A DNA stretch of 8,119 nucleotides from CAYLKS01 sp964384205 [NCBI: uncultured bacterium] (GTDB lineage Bacteria > JAGOEH01): NCBI GenBank assembly GCA_964384205.1, contig CAYLKS010000091.1, forward strand, positions 1 to 8,119, read 5' to 3'. The translations under genes and the position numbers were made by a program. This document shows, in pieces, positions 5,590 through 8,119 of this stretch. The notes below the pieces were generated by a model, which was given only the letters and a program-made list of their open reading frames with translations, was not told the DNA's origin and made no database searches. Within the stretch, counting starts at the first letter, position 1, and every line of letters begins with the position of its first letter.

Positions 5590-7146
5590 ATGATTGAAAA
5601 CCAAGAGATACCGGACGTATTGAGCGAAAATTCTGCTTCAGGGATTGCAGCTGACTTTTATGGCATAAATAGAAATGAAGAATCTGTAAGTGAACATGTT
5701 GAAGGCGTTATATCTAAAAACCAGACCACAGCCGATGAAGCTATGGCAATACTATACCTGCTACTCAAAAACGCCACTGATTATGAAGTTTATGAATATA
5801 AAGTCTGCAATAAAGCGGGTAGCGTAGAAAAGTTAGGTCTAGCCTCTGATATACTAAAATTGGTCCCGTTCGACGCACAAGAAACCCGAAATGGCCCTAC
5901 CGGTCCTAAACCCAATAGCTGGTTTGTCTGGTTGCTCCTTTTAATAACTGGCTTAATCTTGGTAGCAATGCCAATACTAGCCACCATCTACTTGTTCGTA
6001 AAATTATTTCAATTCCTGGCTAACTGGGGCTTGAAACTCCTGGCTTCCTTCGCTGAGTCCGCCAAACAAGCCCTCGAAAATGCTGTCAAAATCATTATTC
6101 TCGTGCTTGCTTGTATAATATTGGCTTTTAAAATTATAACAATGACTATAAGCTTCCTGATAATAGTCGGGCTCCTTTTTATGTTCGCACTATTTTTTCA
6201 ATTAAATTATTCATGGACTTTATGGACGATCGAAATTAAGGACCCTTCGTCCTCAGACGATAGGATCACCATTGAGATAATTATAGAATGGGTCTATGTA
6301 GACTTTATAGACTTGGAATTGCCATATATATCTCGAAGTGCATCAAAAAATGGAGAAATTGGATATTATGAAAAACAACCTGTAATGCTTGGAAATTCCT
6401 ATTATTCAGAAAATACTGACATAGAGGTCTCTGATTTAAAAAATTACACTAACGAAGATAATTCTTCTGAACCACCTGAATCTATTACCGATGAGGAACT
6501 ATCATCATTTATAACTGGCATGGACTTAAGTCTTACTATTTTCACAATTTTATTTGGTATCTTGGGCATAGCTTCCGATATTAATAAAGGGTGGGGTAAA
6601 GCTACACTTGGTATCCTTATTTTATCTGCTGTTTTATTAGGCATAGGAATTTTATTACCGCTGGTGTCGCTACACCAGGAGCTGATAACTTCTGACAAGA
6701 TTTTTCTGTTAGGCGGTATTATTCTCGGGATGATCATCGCCGGAATAATAATGCGTGGTTTCATGAAAATAGGATACCATGAGGTCAAAGATAAGATAAA
6801 GGCAACCGCAAATTTAGCGGCGGTAATTTTGGGGTTAATTTGTTTGGTCATCAATATTATATTTAGACCATTGATAATCCCTGAAGGACTTATTTGGCAG
6901 TTCATTTCGTTCTGCATTTTAACATTTATGCCTTTTGTACTTACCGGGATACTGATCGGCTTGACAGTTTCCGATAAATCCAATATAAACACGGCATCCA
7001 ATGCATTAATCATTATAGGAGTTTTACTATTTGTAATTTTTTTAGTGTGTTTAATTTTATTGGCAATTTATATTCTTATAATTACATGTATATTTATTAT
7101 TATTATAATATTAATTCGTGGAATATTTGGTATATTTTCATCTTAA
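5590..7146 (+). CDS. Big multi-pass membrane protein, copy P
   Basis: Unrecognised family, apparently intact from ATG 5590. A soluble domain at residues 1-110 carries ADFYG (21-25), EESVSEHVEG (30-39), TTADEAMAIL (46-55), VCNK (72-75), and FDAQ...NGPTG (94-105). A membrane segment spans 111-138, followed by the amphipathic LASFAESAKQALENAV (151-166) and hydrophobic stretches at 167-205. A soluble loop of about 100 residues follows (206-308) with E-W-V-Y-V-D-F-I-D-L-E-L-P (233-245) and an acidic S/E/D-rich tail; then about six membrane segments at 312-329, 338-360, 370-391, 405-425, 435-458 and 470-510. Copy M shares the first 173 residues and the loop motif; the truncated copy at 5524-4738 shares the C-terminal half. 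Upstream codons 5542-5589 encode VILIPVSLFLNTKLHA, a signal-peptide-like segment conserved with copy M through synonymous changes, so the soluble domain may face outward. The small partner gene begins 34 bases after its stop, suggesting an operon. Confidence 0.78.
   Translation: MIENQEIPDVLSENSASGIAADFYGINRNEESVSEHVEGVISKNQTTADEAMAILYLLLKNATDYEVYEYKVCNKAGSVEKLGLASDILKLVPFDAQETRNGPTGPKPNSWFVWLLLLITGLILVAMPILATIYLFVKLFQFLANWGLKLLASFAESAKQALENAVKIIILVLACIILAFKIITMTISFLIIVGLLFMFALFFQLNYSWTLWTIEIKDPSSSDDRITIEIIIEWVYVDFIDLELPYISRSASKNGEIGYYEKQPVMLGNSYYSENTDIEVSDLKNYTNEDNSSEPPESITDEELSSFITGMDLSLTIFTILFGILGIASDINKGWGKATLGILILSAVLLGIGILLPLVSLHQELITSDKIFLLGGIILGMIIAGIIMRGFMKIGYHEVKDKIKATANLAAVILGLICLVINIIFRPLIIPEGLIWQFISFCILTFMPFVLTGILIGLTVSDKSNINTASNALIIIGVLLFVIFLVCLILLAIYILIITCIFIIIIILIRGIFGIFSS
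6041..6086 (+). repeat. 46-base perfect inverted repeat, right copy
   Basis: Partner of 3145-3190, identical over 46 bases in opposite orientation and in the same reading frame within copy P. The segment between the two repeats (3191-6040) contains the N-terminal halves of both full-length big genes, the minus-strand small gene and the truncated copy. An inversion would exchange the two N-terminal halves without breaking either frame. Confidence 0.85.
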
Positions 7147-7167
7147 ATAAAAAATATGGACTGAAAA

Positions 7168-7172
7168 GAAGG
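7168..7172 (+). promoter_or_regulatory. Shine-Dalgarno site for the plus-strand small gene
   Basis: GAAGG (within AAGAAGG) lies 8 bases before ATG 7181. This canonical arrangement shows that standard Shine-Dalgarno plus ATG initiation operates in this genome, a useful contrast with the unclear starts of the big genes. Confidence 0.7.
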
Positions 7173-7180
7173 TATTATTT

Positions 7181-7972
7181 ATGCTGGACAAGAAAATTTT
7201 AGCTAAAAGAGATAGTAAAGAGACTTGGGCACCCGTGGACAACATAATAATGGACTGGGTCTGTTCCATAGGGCTATATATGGCATATGTTTTGTCAGAG
7301 CAGGTCTACGAACCGCCTCAAGTCTTGTTTTTACTCTCGGTCATTACCATAGTAGGTTATATCATTTTATGTTTCATGATAGTTGTACTCCCAATGGTAA
7401 TATTCACTATCATAGAAAAGATAAGGGCCAAAAAATACAAAAAGGACGGAAATTACTCCATAATAAATACTTCTATAGGGCTATTACCTTGGTTATTCAT
7501 TATTGGGTTTCCCATGGACATATTTCAACTCGTAGCCTTTATTATTACTATTTTAGTAGTCTATGTGGGGGTTTATGAACGATTCCCAATTATAAAAATG
7601 AACCTTAAATTTAGAAAGTTAGATAAATTAGGCTATGATTCGTCAAAAGAATTGTTTTCCTATGTGGTTGTTAGTACTATTACCTTATATATGGCTGAGA
7701 TGGTCTATATATTCGCAAGTTCTCTTAAAATTTACCCCGTACCGTTTTTAATACTGATAGAAGCCAGGTATTTTATTAAAAAATTAGTATTTCCTGACAG
7801 ATTACTTGATCTGGATACCGAGAACGAAGAAGATAAAGAAAAATATAACAAGGAGTTCTACAGACGATGGACATTATGGAAAAATATCTCTGTTTATTTA
7901 TTATGGGGTATACCATTTTATGGAACAGCGGTGGTATGGATTTTTTTTGAAATTTTAAAAATTTATTATTGA
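7181..7972 (+). CDS. Small membrane partner protein, plus-strand copy
   Basis: Unrecognised 263-residue membrane protein paralogous to 3726-4472. Conserved landmarks are NYSIIN (91-96), LPWLFIIGFP (102-111), ERFPIIKMN (133-141), KLGYDSSKEL (149-158), YPVPFLIL (185-192), RYFIKKLVFPD (196-206) and FYRRWTLWKN (226-235). Hydrophobic segments lie near 24-40, 48-77, 98-131, 160-183 and 236-258. The loop 77-92 is lysine-rich and 207-224 is acidic, in contrast with the shorter loop of its paralogue. An extra 20-residue charged N-terminus precedes the region of similarity. The start is secure: AAGAAGG sits 8 bases before the ATG. It follows the big gene by 34 bases and is probably co-transcribed with it. 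The same big-then-small order recurs on the minus strand, so a joint membrane complex is a reasonable inference; no catalytic motif is visible. Confidence 0.78.
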   Translation: MLDKKILAKRDSKETWAPVDNIIMDWVCSIGLYMAYVLSEQVYEPPQVLFLLSVITIVGYIILCFMIVVLPMVIFTIIEKIRAKKYKKDGNYSIINTSIGLLPWLFIIGFPMDIFQLVAFIITILVVYVGVYERFPIIKMNLKFRKLDKLGYDSSKELFSYVVVSTITLYMAEMVYIFASSLKIYPVPFLILIEARYFIKKLVFPDRLLDLDTENEEDKEKYNKEFYRRWTLWKNISVYLLWGIPFYGTAVVWIFFEILKIYY

Positions 7973-8053
7973 CGGAGTACCATCTGAATATGCAATATGT
8001 TTAACAAGGACTACTACTTTAGGCAATCTCCCATTAAAAATAAATCCACTCAT
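7955..8053 (-). CDS. Short unrecognised reading frame, possibly a gene remnant
   Basis: A 32-codon frame from ATG 8053 encodes a peptide with the plausible stretch GRLPKVVVLVKH followed by IAYSDGTPS. It reads like ordinary protein rather than AT-biased noise, and its sequence is less AT-rich than the other gaps. It overlaps the last 18 bases of the plus-strand small gene tail to tail. The frame stays open upstream to a TAA near 8093, so it may be the C-terminal piece of a broken gene, perhaps of mobile-element origin, but I cannot name a family. Confidence 0.25.
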   Translation of the reverse strand: MSGFIFNGRLPKVVVLVKHIAYSDGTPSIINF

Positions 8054-8119
8054 ATTCTTACTCTTGGGGTATTTAAAATATCCAATTCGATATTATGTCT
8101 TTTATAAACGCTGATATAA
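8050..8119 (-). CDS. Partial reading frame entering from the right edge
   Basis: On the minus strand a frame is open from the window edge and ends at a TGA at 8052-8050, giving about 22 residues including YKRHNIELDILNTP. Its stop overlaps the ATG at 8053 as ATGA, the arrangement seen in translationally coupled genes. It may be the end of a gene lying to the right, or the other half of one frameshifted gene with 7955-8053. Too short to identify. Confidence 0.2.
   Translation of the reverse strand, partial: YISVYKRHNIELDILNTPRVRI

Noticed and set aside
6444-7013. 189-codon minus-strand reading frame inside copy P
   Set aside because: It is the antisense shadow of a gene supported by paralogues on the other strand; its P- and S-rich sequence mirrors the membrane codons.
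7225-7578. 117-codon plus-strand frame within the small partner gene
   Set aside because: Out-of-frame shadow of 7181-7972, whose frame is confirmed by its paralogue and ribosome-binding site.

Overview
The window is AT-rich, non-chromosomal-core sequence dominated by genes for multi-pass membrane proteins that I cannot assign to a named family. Very low GC, purine-rich stretches followed by TATA-like boxes about 35 to 55 bases before two of the starts, and the feel of the paralogous membrane proteins suggest an archaeon, possibly an Asgard (Lokiarchaeia-like) lineage. That placement is a weak inference: no rRNA, tRNA or universal marker is present. There is no phage, CRISPR or intact transposon gene.

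Layout, left to right. (1) Positions 223-1017, plus strand: a DEDD-type 3'-5' exonuclease-like protein whose third catalytic motif is degraded. (2) Positions 1022-1087, minus strand: a broken relic of the N-terminal domain that recurs further right. (3) Positions 1094-2119, minus: an extremely AT-rich polytopic membrane protein. (4) Positions 2211-3668, minus: a 'big' membrane protein (copy M) with a well conserved N-terminal domain and an AT-rich divergent C-terminal membrane region. (5) Positions 3726-4472, minus: a 'small' membrane protein. (6) Positions 4738-5524, minus: the C-terminal half of another big protein, lacking its N-terminal domain and frameshifted at an (AT)6 tract. (7) Positions 5590-7146, plus: an intact big protein (copy P). 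(8) Positions 7181-7972, plus: a second small protein, paralogous to item 5. (9) Positions 7955-8119, minus: ends of one or two unrecognised short reading frames.

The central observation is a duplicated two-gene cassette, big membrane protein followed by small membrane protein. It appears once on the plus strand (5590-7972) and once, with a decayed big gene, on the minus strand (5524-3726); a third big gene (3668-2211) and a relic (1022-1087) lie beyond it. Repeated retention of the pair suggests the two proteins work together in the membrane, but nothing in the sequence reveals the activity.

The two full-length big genes share a 46-base perfectly identical stretch in inverted orientation (3145-3190 and 6041-6086), lying where the conserved N-terminal part meets the divergent C-terminal part. 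The flanking sequence is only about three-quarters identical. Recombination across it would swap N-terminal halves in frame. Together with the truncated copy, the relic, the dinucleotide-tract frameshift and a probable breakpoint near 5525-5541, this describes a locus of recombining paralogous membrane proteins. Synonymous substitutions also show that the big-protein coding frame extends upstream of the first ATG into a signal-peptide-like segment, for which no standard start codon is visible.
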